A model generated the notes under the pieces. That model saw only the letters and a program-made list of their open reading frames with translations, was not told where the DNA came from and ran no database searches. Made by a program: the position numbers and the translations under genes. 64,000 bases of DNA from Chlorops oryzae. Taxonomy: Eukaryota > Arthropoda > Insecta > Diptera > Chloropidae. This document shows positions 58,101 through 64,000 of this stretch, piece after piece; the stretch's first letter is position 1; each line of letters opens with the position of its first letter. Location of the stretch: NCBI GenBank assembly GCA_020466095.1, contig CM035806.1, positions 33,599,560-33,663,559 on the forward strand. Direction: 5' to 3'.

Positions 58101-59141
58101 TTTTCGCATCAATTCGTTAAAAATTATATAATTTTTGTCTTTTGAAGGCTAAACCAATTTTGAGAGAAAAATTCTGGAGAATATTTACAATTTCTAATAT
58201 AATATTATGACTTGTGTTTACAGGGAAAACAATATAAACGGCATTTTGGAGTCAACATTCAGCGTTGAAAACAATAGCTTTGGGGCACTTGTCGTACACG
58301 AACTCAAGCCTTCTGGTGCATCGATACCAGTGACCGAAGAAAACAAACGAGAGTACGTAAAGCTTTATGTAAATTATAGATTTATGAGAGGAATCGAACA
58401 ACAATTCTTGGCGTTACAAAAAGGTGAGCATATAAACATCCTTCATTGTTTAATTTATTTATTTTTTTTTTTTTTAAATTTCACCTTCTCCCAAAGGTTT
58501 TTGTGAATTGATACCAAGCGAATTGTTACGTCCGTTCGACGAGAGAGAATTAGAGTTAGTAATTGGTGGTACATCCAATATAGATGTTAACGATTGGCGT
58601 AATAATACACGTCTGAAGCATTGCACTGCCGATACACAGCAGGTGATATGGTTCTGGCAGGTACGTGTTAATCGAACTCATTAAAACTCGACCATATAGA
58701 AAAGAGTTACTGCTTCTTGTAATGATAATCAGCTTATGGTTCATCGAGTACTTGATAGTATTCCGAAGCAAAATCGAATGCGAATGCGAATGCGTTTTGG
58801 TCACAAACCAATTTTCTTGTTTTCTTAAAACCTTTTCCATTTTCTCTTCTTCGCAGGTCGTCGAATCATATTCTTCGGAAATGCGTGCTCGCCTCTTGCA
58901 ATTCGTAACTGGATCTTCTCGAGTGCCATTGCAAGGTTTTAGGGCACTGCAAGGTTCGACCGGTGCTGTTGGTCCGCGCTTATTCACCATACACCTAACC
59001 GCTGATGTACCTACACAAAATCTTCCCAAAGCGCACACCTGTTTCAATCGTATCGATTTGCCACCATACGAAACATATCAACTGCTCTGTGATAAGCTTA
59101 CACAAGCGGTTGAAGAAACCTGCGGCTTTGCCGTGGAATAG
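43055..59141 (+). CDS. Smurf: Smurf (lack), C2-WW-HECT E3 ubiquitin ligase
   Basis: HECT-type ubiquitin ligase that marks Mad and other targets for degradation and so dampens BMP/Dpp signalling; it acts at membranes and in the cytoplasm. Clean exons: 43055-43109, 43235-43273, 54127-54363, 54475 to about 56690, 58224-58423, 58497-58660 and 58857-59141 (TAG). The start [18 protein letters not shown] matches the family. The C2 domain spans exons 1-4 (about residues 13-140: [27 protein letters not shown]). WW1 is at about residues 168-197 (W172, W194). Asn/Thr/Gln-rich linkers follow, then WW2 (LPSGYEMR, starting 56004) and WW3 (LPSGWEQR, starting 56151). The HECT C-lobe is complete, with the catalytic Cys in KAHTCFNRI (59029-59055) and the conserved end EETCGFAVE. 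The HECT N-lobe part (56.69-57.35 kb) is corrupted and exon 4 has two single-base frameshifts; see separate entries. Intron 2 (10.85 kb) contains transposons and a nested peptide gene on the other strand. Confidence 0.96.
43235..43273 (+). CDS. Smurf: Smurf exon 2 (39-bp microexon)
   Basis: Poly-T then GCAG acceptor, donor TTTC|GTAAGT. Encodes the C2 strand [13 protein letters not shown], exactly filling the gap between exons 1 and 3. Confidence 0.92.
43274..45306. other. Smurf intron 2, 5' part: no feature recognised
   Basis: AT-rich intronic DNA. A short (GT)n run lies near 45,228-45,256. Confidence 0.5.
45307..45801. mobile_element. CCCTGCAG miniature element in Smurf intron 2
   Basis: Ends CCCTGCAGTAATGTCTAAG and ATATTACTGCAGGG, flanked by TA on both sides. 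Internal GGACTAGTCCC and GGGACTAGTACTGG carry the ACTAGT motif of the family. Confidence 0.75.
45802..47486. other. Smurf intron 2: no feature recognised
   Basis: T-rich tracts (46,090-46,190) give hydrophobic artefact frames. No gene seen. Confidence 0.5.
47487..47925. mobile_element. Partial pogo-like MITE joined to a Helitron-like insertion
   Basis: 47487-47533 is the terminal third, inverted, of the CTCTTAAG/GTCCGCTT MITE family. It is followed at about 47534 by TCCTCCGAAACGGCTGGACC, a start I associate with insect Helitron-like repeats, which ends GGGAATAGCTAGT at about 47921. Family assignment of the second part is from memory. Confidence 0.4.
47936..48096. mobile_element. Complete 161-bp pogo-like MITE
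   Basis: CAGTGTACTCTCTCTTAAG to GAGAGTCCACTG, flanked by TA. The ends are imperfectly inverted and GTCCGCTTAAG is repeated inside. Confidence 0.75.
48256..48439. mobile_element. 184-bp pogo-like MITE (CAGTAAAAATCGGTTATAAC)
   Basis: Ends CAGTAAAAATCGG and CCGATTTTTACTG, a perfect inverted pair, flanked by TA; GGTTATAACGAT recurs inside. No coding capacity. Confidence 0.85.
48453..49482. mobile_element. CAGGGCCGGATTA-ended element with a nested DINE-like copy
   Basis: Left end CAGGGCCGGATTATAGGATG, right end CTTAATCCGCCCCTG. The flanks (AGTTTATA, AGAGTAAA) match only partly as an 8-bp duplication. The middle (48572-49325) is a DINE-like insertion. Confidence 0.6.
48572..49325 (+). mobile_element. 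DINE-1/mini-me-like repeat
   Basis: Begins ACAAGTAAGAAAGCTAAAGT. It carries tandem variants of a segment with GTGGGCGTGGCAGTGG and TTCATTCGCCTTGGTGAACC, then GGACGGACAGATGGACATGT, TGATCCTGATCA, a TA-rich run, and ends CGCTGGGTATAAAA. Confidence 0.65.
49483..50276. other. Smurf intron 2, downstream of the nested peptide gene
   Basis: No feature recognised apart from AT-rich runs. Confidence 0.4.
50277..50286 (-). terminator. Poly(A) signals of the nested peptide gene
   Basis: Two overlapping AATAAA hexamers on the minus strand, about 75 bp after the stop codon. Confidence 0.6.
50362..50541 (-). CDS. Small secreted proline-rich peptide, probable antimicrobial peptide, nested in Smurf intron 2
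   Basis: 59-aa precursor starting at the ATG at 50541; upstream in-frame codons lie in the likely leader. Residues 1-25 form a signal peptide (MASYK, a hydrophobic core with [14 protein letters not shown], cut probably after FVQA). The mature part of about 34 residues starts EPFVDRGG, is rich in Pro (11) and Arg (6), has no Cys, and ends [11 protein letters not shown]. The PFNP motif and the proline/arginine make-up recall metchnikowin and abaecin, which inhibit microbes after secretion, but I cannot name an orthologue. Single exon. A TTTAAAA box and a TACAGT initiator lie at plausible distances, and AATAAA follows the stop, supporting a real transcription unit. Antimicrobial function is inference from composition. 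Confidence 0.75.
   Translation of the reverse strand: MASYKIILTIVILALIACIGQFVQAEPFVDRGGRRPPLRPPSRPIPTTPPFNPHARPGW
50580..50720 (-). promoter_or_regulatory. Core promoter and GATA motifs of the nested peptide gene
   Basis: TTTAAAA at 50618-50612 lies about 32 bp before a TACAGT initiator-like word at about 50586, which is about 45 bp before the ATG. Inverted GATA words form TTATCATTGATAA at about 50,694-50,706; paired GATA sites are common in fly immune promoters. GGTGCTTTCC on the minus strand (50,735-50,744) resembles a Rel/kB site with one mismatch. All functional readings are inference. Confidence 0.4.
51322..52530. mobile_element. pogo-like TIR element (CAGTGGAATCTCTATAACTCG) split by a DINE-like insertion
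   Basis: Left end CAGTGGAATCTCTATAACTC, right end TATAAAGATTCCACTT (terminal base decayed). Sub-terminal GTTAAGTCGAAATC and CTAAGTCGAAAACTCG match in style. The insert is at 51477-52363. Confidence 0.6.
51477..52363 (+). mobile_element. DINE-1/mini-me-like repeat
   Basis: Starts AGTAAGGGTGTTATAGTCAG, contains tandem segments with CCACGCCCACTTTTCCAAT and CCTAGTACTGGAGGTAC, then (GACA/GACG)n, AGGTCTAAATCGAATC, and ends GTGTCGGGTATAAAA. The fragment at 5335 is from the same subfamily. Confidence 0.65.
52747..52817 (-). ncRNA. tRNA-like box A/box B module
   Basis: On the minus strand GCCGTGGCGCAAGTATAGCG, then CCGAAGACTCGAGGTCGAAT and CCTAGCGCCGCGGCAAGAA. Same layout as the other modules; the outer GCCGTGGC/GCCGCGGC bases could pair loosely. 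Confidence 0.45.
53016..53572. mobile_element. CCCAGCGGCAAAT miniature element with tRNA-like module
   Basis: Ends CCCAGCGGCAAATGTC and ATAATTTGCCGCTGGG, flanked by TA on both sides. Internal blocks GTGACAT/ATGTCAC and GACATGTCCTCC recur in inverted order. The central part is a tRNA-like module (53319-53391). No coding capacity. Confidence 0.8.
53319..53391 (-). ncRNA. tRNA-like box A/box B module
   Basis: On the minus strand GAAGTGGCGTAGATGATGAG (box-A-like), CCGAAGATCGCGGGTTCGAT (box-B-like GGGTTCGATCCC), then GAGGCGAACAAAAAT. Shares CCGAAGA with the module at 52747. Confidence 0.5.
53577..53652. repeat. (CA)n microsatellite
   Basis: About 75 bp of CA repeats with a CCACCACGACCACCA interruption. 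Confidence 0.95.
54127..54363 (+). CDS. Smurf: Smurf exon 3: main part of the C2 domain
   Basis: Acceptor CTCAG before 54127, donor GGAT|GTGAGT. Reads [18 protein letters not shown] to QNLKNAG. Phases match exons 2 and 4. Confidence 0.95.
54475..56690 (+). CDS. Smurf: Smurf exon 4: C2 end, three WW domains and linkers, with two apparent frameshifts
   Basis: The acceptor CCAACAG follows a long T-tract. Frame 1 runs to about 55775 and carries WW1 and a long Gln/Asn/Thr linker. One extra T inside an Ala-coding GCT run (about 55,775) moves the reading to a second frame ([13 protein letters not shown]). One extra C near 55,836 moves it to a third ([16 protein letters not shown]), which continues without a stop through WW2 and WW3 to [14 protein letters not shown] at about 56,690. 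Removing one base at each point restores a single frame. The ATG at 55985 is therefore not a separate gene start. Confidence 0.85.
56690..57348 (+). pseudogene. Smurf: Corrupted Smurf HECT N-lobe exons (indel-riddled, partly doubled)
   Basis: No open frame, yet HECT text can be followed at the DNA level. Copy B (about 56,860-57,070) holds ATGGTGAAATTT (56,903), GATTGCACGGCGAAT and CGTGAGATGTTGAA (56,989), matching the family's MVKF, VARE and REML parts in order, with a base lost or gained every 5-15 nt. Copy A (about 56,690-56,830) is a shorter, more compressed version of the same segment (GTTGCTCGCG, ATACGGACGTTCC). After a short intron-like gap an acceptor TTTTTTTAG precedes a second exon (57,159 to about 57,348) with CATGGTCAATTGTATGATGG and GGCTTTACGACGCC (family: [13 protein letters not shown]), ending near CTG|GTAATT. 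Either a local low-quality consensus or true decay; I favour the former because flanking exons are clean. Confidence 0.75.
57349..58223. other. Smurf intron before the HECT C-lobe, containing a large palindrome
   Basis: No coding sequence. Half of it is the inverted repeat described next. Confidence 0.6.
57555..57992. repeat. Imperfect palindrome, about 200-bp arms
   Basis: Left arm from GGGCCAAAATTCTTTTTAAT (57,561), right arm to its complement at about 57,990. Inner parts such as AACGAAATAAAATACTCTAG (57,674) and ACAATGTTACCGTAATTTGC (57,793) are mirrored. The arms are roughly 85% alike by eye, centre at about 57,780. A foldback element is possible; so is a chimeric-read artefact. Confidence 0.7.
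58224..58423 (+). CDS. Smurf: Smurf HECT exon: N-lobe end to C-lobe start
   Basis: Acceptor TTTACAG; reads [20 protein letters not shown] through [20 protein letters not shown]; donor AAAG|GTGAGC. Clean frame. Confidence 0.93.
58497..58660 (+). CDS. Smurf: Smurf HECT C-lobe exon
   Basis: Acceptor CCCAAAG, donor GGCAG|GTACGT. Reads [20 protein letters not shown] to TQQVIWFWQ. Confidence 0.95.
58857..59141 (+). CDS. Smurf: Smurf terminal exon with catalytic cysteine
   Basis: 94 codons and TAG. Contains [16 protein letters not shown], the active-site [15 protein letters not shown] and the C-terminal EETCGFAVE typical of this ligase. Confidence 0.97.
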   Translation, partial: VVESYSSEMRARLLQFVTGSSRVPLQGFRALQGSTGAVGPRLFTIHLTADVPTQNLPKAHTCFNRIDLPPYETYQLLCDKLTQAVEETCGFAVE

Positions 59142-62100
59142 TTGAAGCATGAACGAAAAACAAAACAAAACAAATCAAAAAAAAAAAAAAAAAAAAAAAA
59201 AAAACAAATTTAACACACTTTTCAATTGTTGCAATAATTCATTTGTTTTCGTTTTGCTCTGCTTTTTATAAAGCTTTTTGTCAGTTTTGTTTTTTGAAAT
59301 AATTTGAGTTTTAAGAGAATAAGTTGGAATGATGATATACACACACACAGACACATACATACATATATACTTGAAGACTTTTTAAGCAAACAAGAAGGGA
59401 TTGCAAACATAATCAAAAAACGATACTAAGAGAACAAAGATAAGTGGAGCATAGTTTTAAACGAAAAAATGAAGAAAGACAAATAGTGTTATATAATAAT
59501 TAAGCGTTTTTTGCGTGACATCACAAGAGAGAAGATAACACGAGATTTAAGGCTTCATACAATATGTGATGTGTCATCGCGAATGGAAATGAAAGCAAAA
59601 AAAAAAAAAAAAAAAAAAAAATCAACAAAAATATTTAAAATTAAGAGACCCAAATCCACAAAAACGAAATGAGGGTTGATAGCAGCAAACCAGCAAAAAA
59701 ATAATGTTCTGTACATAAATATCAAAAAAAAACATGCATACATACATAAATACTTAATACCAATATATCAACACTTTCATGTAAACACATAAAAATACCC
59801 AAGCAATGAGGTGAGTCATATAAAAAGATTTAGATTTTACTTAAAATATTTTATATTATTTAACAAAATATGTATTGTATGCGTCAAAGTTGCTTTAAGC
59901 TTTTTTTAGTTTTATTATTTTTTTATATTTTTTGATTTTAATGTTCTAATTTTTACATTGTAATATGTTTCCTTATTATTTTATTAAATTTTTATGACAT
60001 CCTGCAATTTAACCGAGATAAAACTGTATGTTTAAAAACTGCATTGCTACGAAATTTCTCTTTTGATTTCAATATTGATTTTGTTAACCTTTTGATTTTC
60101 CCCGATTATATTAAAAATTAGTGGCTATTTAATGATTTTTCTTCAACTCAATTAAATGTGAGCATTTTCTGAGAAATTTTTTGAATTTTGCCACTTCATT
60201 TAAGCTTCTAGCGTTTCACAAAGTTTTTGATAATTCAATATTTTTAATTCTGCCAAATAAATAGAGCAAGGCATACATTTCTTATCGCCGTTTTCCTCCT
60301 TTTATGGACAAGTCATATGCGTGGGGAATGCCACGAACGAATGAACAATTCCAAATATTCAGGCATGCTCTAGAAATCGAATCAGAAAAAAAAAAAAAAA
60401 AAATTGGAAATGAATGTGGTTTCAATAGAATTTGAAGCAATTTCGAATTTTTTTTTTATGGGGATTCGATTTTAGAACATGCCTGATTATAATCAGCTCG
60501 ATTCTTAATATTCCCGGAGAGTTCTCCCTGTGGATTTGAAAAAAATTCTCCCATTCACACTGGCAAAGGGAATGTAAAGTGAAAAGGAATTTCGAACATT
60601 TTTAAGCAAAAGTCGTCCTTCCTTTCTTTTATTGACGCTTCGAATAATTCCTTTTTCCGCGGAGAAAGTTTCTAGGGAAAAATTCCCGTGGAAATTTTTA
60701 TTTGGAAAAGGGATAAATATAATGCAGTGTCCTCTCTTACTAAAGATTGCTTCTAAATATCATTTCTTTTATGTGAAATACCTGAATATTAACGAAGTAT
60801 ATAATTACTTTTGTATTTATTTTGCAAATTGTGCAGTACAGTTAAGGATAAGACGTTAAATATGATCGGTCTATCCTCATACCAAGAAAAAAAAAAAAAA
60901 AAACAGGATATATTAAAAACATTTGTTCAAATGAATTACGATTTTTAAGTTCCGTTTATTATTATTATTATTTTTCTTTTCCTATATTGTATATGCTGTT
61001 TATTCTTTGACGTTTCTACGGCCCCCCATTATTAGTATATATTGCTTTTGTATTCACATAAGATAGCCCTAAGCTTTTATATAGAAGTAGAACTTTTAGC
61101 AGATAGCTATTGAAAAGATTTTAGCTAAAAAAAAAAAAAAATGAAGTTAAATAACACGATGTGCTTTGTTAATACATGGTATGCCCAAATAAATATTTTT
61201 ACCTTTTAATGCTATGCATTCGTTGAAATAACGAAATTATAATTTTTGATTTTTTAAATCGTTTATCTCCAAAACTATTGTTTTCAAATCGTAGAATAAT
61301 GAAATTATTTTTCACTCATAAACACACGATTAGAGCACCTCAAAACCTTAAATCCGGCTGATTTTTCACGCTGGCCTCACTCGGATACTGAACACACTTG
61401 ATCACAAATAAAAGGTCTTTTCAATGATTTAATATTTTTTTTTTCCTTAAAGAGCTAAAGTTGTGCAATTTTCCTATTGTTCTCTTTTAACTTTTAAATG
61501 GATTGGACTGCTAAGAAAAGATATGTATATGTATACATAAAATATCGTTTAAATCACCTCTGACATGTTGAACTCTTATTTTTTTGATAAGACCCTTTTA
61601 TACTTACTCCCAAAGCAAGAGTTTTTTGCAAACTTTTTATTTCCAAATAATTGTTTTTTATTCTTAAAAAGCATATCAATTTAAAAACCTTCAAGTCGTT
61701 TTCAAAACAAATGTATTATAACAAAAACAAAAACAAAAAAAAAAAAGGAAACAGAAAAAAATTTAATTAAAAGTTAACAAAGTAGGAAGAAAAATTTTAA
61801 CATAAAAAATAAACAAATTAATTAGAAATATTAACGGAACTTCATTTGAAGCGAAAGCAAGAATCGATTTGTATAAATTATGCAATTCATTTCTTGAAAA
61901 TAAACAATTTTATTACAAAGCAAATATATATATATTTAATTTTTTAAATAAAATTTTCTATCGGACTAGATTTTATAACAGCAAACTTCGATTGAAGTGA
62001 ATTAAATATAACAAATGATTTTACTATTAAAAAAACCATTAGTTTTAAACTTCTAAAGTATTTTCACAGATTCATACGACGAATATTCTTCATTTCATTC

Positions 62101-62205
62101 AAATCAATTTTTGCTATGATAAGCTAGCTTAGCTACCGTTCGGGAAGAGTATTATTATTGCGTTCGGTTTTTGAGCCTTTATTTTGATTCCTTTTCTAGT
62201 TTAGT
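59142..62205. other. Smurf 3' UTR and intergenic DNA
   Basis: AT-rich with poly-A tracts (59,178-59,203; 59,599-59,621), a small CACACAGACACA run at about 59,340, and many AATAAA words (for example 61,190 and 61,808). No gene recognised. Confidence 0.5.
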
Positions 62206-64000
62206 TTAGGTTGATTTCCTAGCAAATTGGATGACGCCATATTCTCCGTATAGCATCCAGTTTGGATCTTTTTCGAACAGTGCTTTTGCTTGACCTTCCC
62301 GTAGACCACATATCAAGTCGGCTTTAACGGTTCGTAAAGTGCAGAGATTCGTAGGTTTAAAGCCTTAAAAAAAATATAAAGAAAGATTTTTAATAAATTT
62401 TCCTGTTGTTTGTTCTTAAACCAATTTTATAGAAAATAAAAAATAAAATTGTAAAAACAAGCATTTTAAGTCTTTACCTCTTAAGCAAGTTCTAAACGAT
62501 TCTGTATAGTCCCATGTAAAGTCTCCAATCAGTTTTCGATAGTTCAGATCACCCTTGAAGATGACTAGCTGTGCTTGAGAAAGGCGTGTATATAGTTCAG
62601 GATTTATTTCAGACATTCTGAAAGTATAAAATTGATTATCTTAAAAGTTATTTTTGAAAATTTCGCTCTTTTCTATTTATACCTATAGAATTCGTATGGA
62701 CTTGTCCAGAAATGTTCATCGGGAGCCAATTCGAATTGCCCAGCATCTAACATTTGGCTCCATTTGTTGCCAATATCTTGGAGTATTTTAAAATTGCTAT
62801 TTCTTAGAAATTCCAACGACCAGTGGAAGTCGCGGGGCATTACATCGGATATGAACCAAGGTATGGCTTTAACATTGAATCGCACTTTCGTCGCTAGATT
62901 CTTTTCAATTATATACTCAGCAAGTATGAAGTCCGTAAAGAGTTCATAGCCGGCATTATCACAAATGATTTCTACGACAATTGGCGTTTCTTCGTTTGTT
63001 CTTTCGGCTTTGGCAAGACAATTCCATGCAAATAAAGAATCATCCAACAAAAGGTTAGCATCTAGTTTATCGATCATTCCAAAAGCATCTGCATTGGGCT
63101 TAACTTCTTTGCCCGACGTTATGGACAGATCACAGCGATTACCCCAAAGATTGAGCTGAAAAAAAAAAAGGACAAAACAAAGTGAATCATCTGAAGGAAT
63201 TGAAATTAAACTCTTTCGATCTACAGTCGAAACTCTATATCGAATTTCCCTCTATAGCCAATATTCTCTAGGCTTTTTCGCTACATTCTTAGTACATTTT
63301 TAACACCTTATAACGATTTTTCTCTTAACGAATTCTTTTCCGGTCCCTTGAATTTCGTTATAGAGAGTTTCGACTGTACATATTCTGGTTGGTTGGTGGC
63401 CACGGAAACATTGAGTTTTATAAAAAAAAAAAATTGTAAAATTTTCAGCACAACATTGGTATCATTGGCAATATTTCCCCAAATCTTGTGAGCTCCTTCA
63501 CTAGAAAGAAAGCATACCTTCATCAAATGATTGAATGTACTTGGAGCATTATCCAGATCGCGTGTTGCTTTGGCTACGGTCTTCATAACATCCACACTTA
63601 TTTGCAATGCATTCATTTTTTGTTTAGCAAAATAGTCAAAGCCTCTGATGCATCGACATCCTTCAATAAAGGAGTATAATTTCCTATACATATAGCATTC
63701 GGCATAGAGCCAGCACGTTTTGAAAAACGAATCTTGATCGGGATTAAGTTTGCTAATAAAATTATTCCAGACTTGCTTATCGGGCTCTAGAACCATAAAA
63801 AAAAAAATACAAAAAATACAAAAAATAAATGATAAAAGCAGACTATTATAAATAACCACTCGAATTGCATACCACTGCCCTCGAAACATTCTAATGCCTT
63901 ATCTGTTTGAAGTTGATATTTCAATTTGGATATTAGGCCCACAACGTGCTTAATTTCTTCACGCGAATTCTAGAAATAGAAATCATTATGTGTGTTCGTG
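62206..64000 (-). CDS. ARMT1: ARMT1-like damage-control phosphatase (DUF89), 5' part beyond the window
   Basis: Family III DUF89 metal-dependent phosphatase; the human relative ARMT1 acts on sugar phosphates and was reported as a carboxyl methyltransferase. Exons 63873-63969, 63518-63786, 62683-63155, 62478-62617 and 62206-62363, all with GT-AG junctions and matching phases; further 5' exons lie past position 64000. Readable family motifs: TCWLYAECYMYRK, LNLWGNRCDLSIT, LDDSLFAWN, the metal-site segment VEIICDNAGYELFTD, KAIPWFISDVMPRDFHW, QAQLVIFKGDLNYRKL and, near the end, CTLRTVKADLICGL. Stop TAA at 62206-62208. The intron 63156-63517 holds a 153-bp MITE. Confidence 0.93.
63224..63376. mobile_element. 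153-bp pogo-like MITE in an ARMT1-like intron
   Basis: Ends CAGTCGAAACTCTATATCGA and TTATAGAGAGTTTCGACTG, flanked by TA. The interior has TAACGAATTC and CTCTATAGCC words in inverted arrangement. No coding capacity. Confidence 0.85.

Noticed and set aside
63308..63517. Extension of an ARMT1-like exon to 63308
   Set aside because: A donor at 63517 joins in phase to LNLWGNRCDL; the extension runs into a MITE.

Overview
The window is nuclear DNA of a higher (brachyceran) fly. A tephritid fruit fly is my best guess, but that is inference. The evidence is spliced genes with GT-AG introns whose proteins are close to Drosophila ones, AT-rich and transposon-packed introns, dipteran DINE-1/mini-me-like repeats and mariner/pogo/hAT-type elements. 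There are no bacterial features, no CRISPR array, no rRNA genes and no convincing functional tRNA gene.

Layout. (1) 4.9-24.3 kb, minus strand: a Phox2-type homeobox gene (PHDP) rebuilt from three exons, 222 aa. Intron 1 is about 11 kb and filled with nested transposons. Its first coding exon and about 0.7 kb of upstream DNA occur twice (17.7 and 24.0 kb), almost identical. (2) 7.5-11.75 kb: a 4.25-kb terminal-inverted-repeat element carrying a decayed gene of an unclassified arthropod transposon-like family. Several miniature elements elsewhere share its CCCTGYAG ends and internal ACTAGT motifs. (3) 12.2-16.8 kb: up to five elements inserted inside one another. (4) 25-31.7 kb: no clear gene; MITEs, a 740-bp GA tract and twin hairpins. 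(5) 31.7-33.0 kb: a complete Himar1-type mariner with an intact 348-aa transposase. (6) 33.5-35.8 kb, minus: UTP25, a ribosome-biogenesis factor. (7) 37.8-40.1 kb, minus: a quaking-related/Sam68-like KH RNA-binding protein, six exons. (8) 43.1-59.1 kb, plus: the E3 ubiquitin ligase Smurf (lack). Its 10.9-kb second intron hosts, on the opposite strand, a small secreted proline-rich peptide gene that looks like an antimicrobial peptide. (9) 62.2-64.0 kb, minus: an ARMT1/DUF89 damage-control phosphatase family gene, running off the right edge.

Two things need care. In Smurf, the stretch coding for the HECT N-lobe (about 56.7-57.35 kb) is present only in an indel-riddled, partly doubled form, with two more single-base frameshifts just upstream (55.77 and 55.84 kb) and a large imperfect palindrome just downstream (57.55-57.99 kb). 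The exons on both sides are clean. This pattern suggests a low-quality assembled patch more than a dead gene. The homeobox terminal exon is in a different frame from the longest open frame there, so naive ORF calling misses it.

The most novel material is the CCCTGYAG transposon family with its unclassified gene, the tRNA-like box A/box B modules (five, at least three of them inside CCC-ended elements), the duplicated PHDP first exon, and the intronic proline-rich peptide gene.
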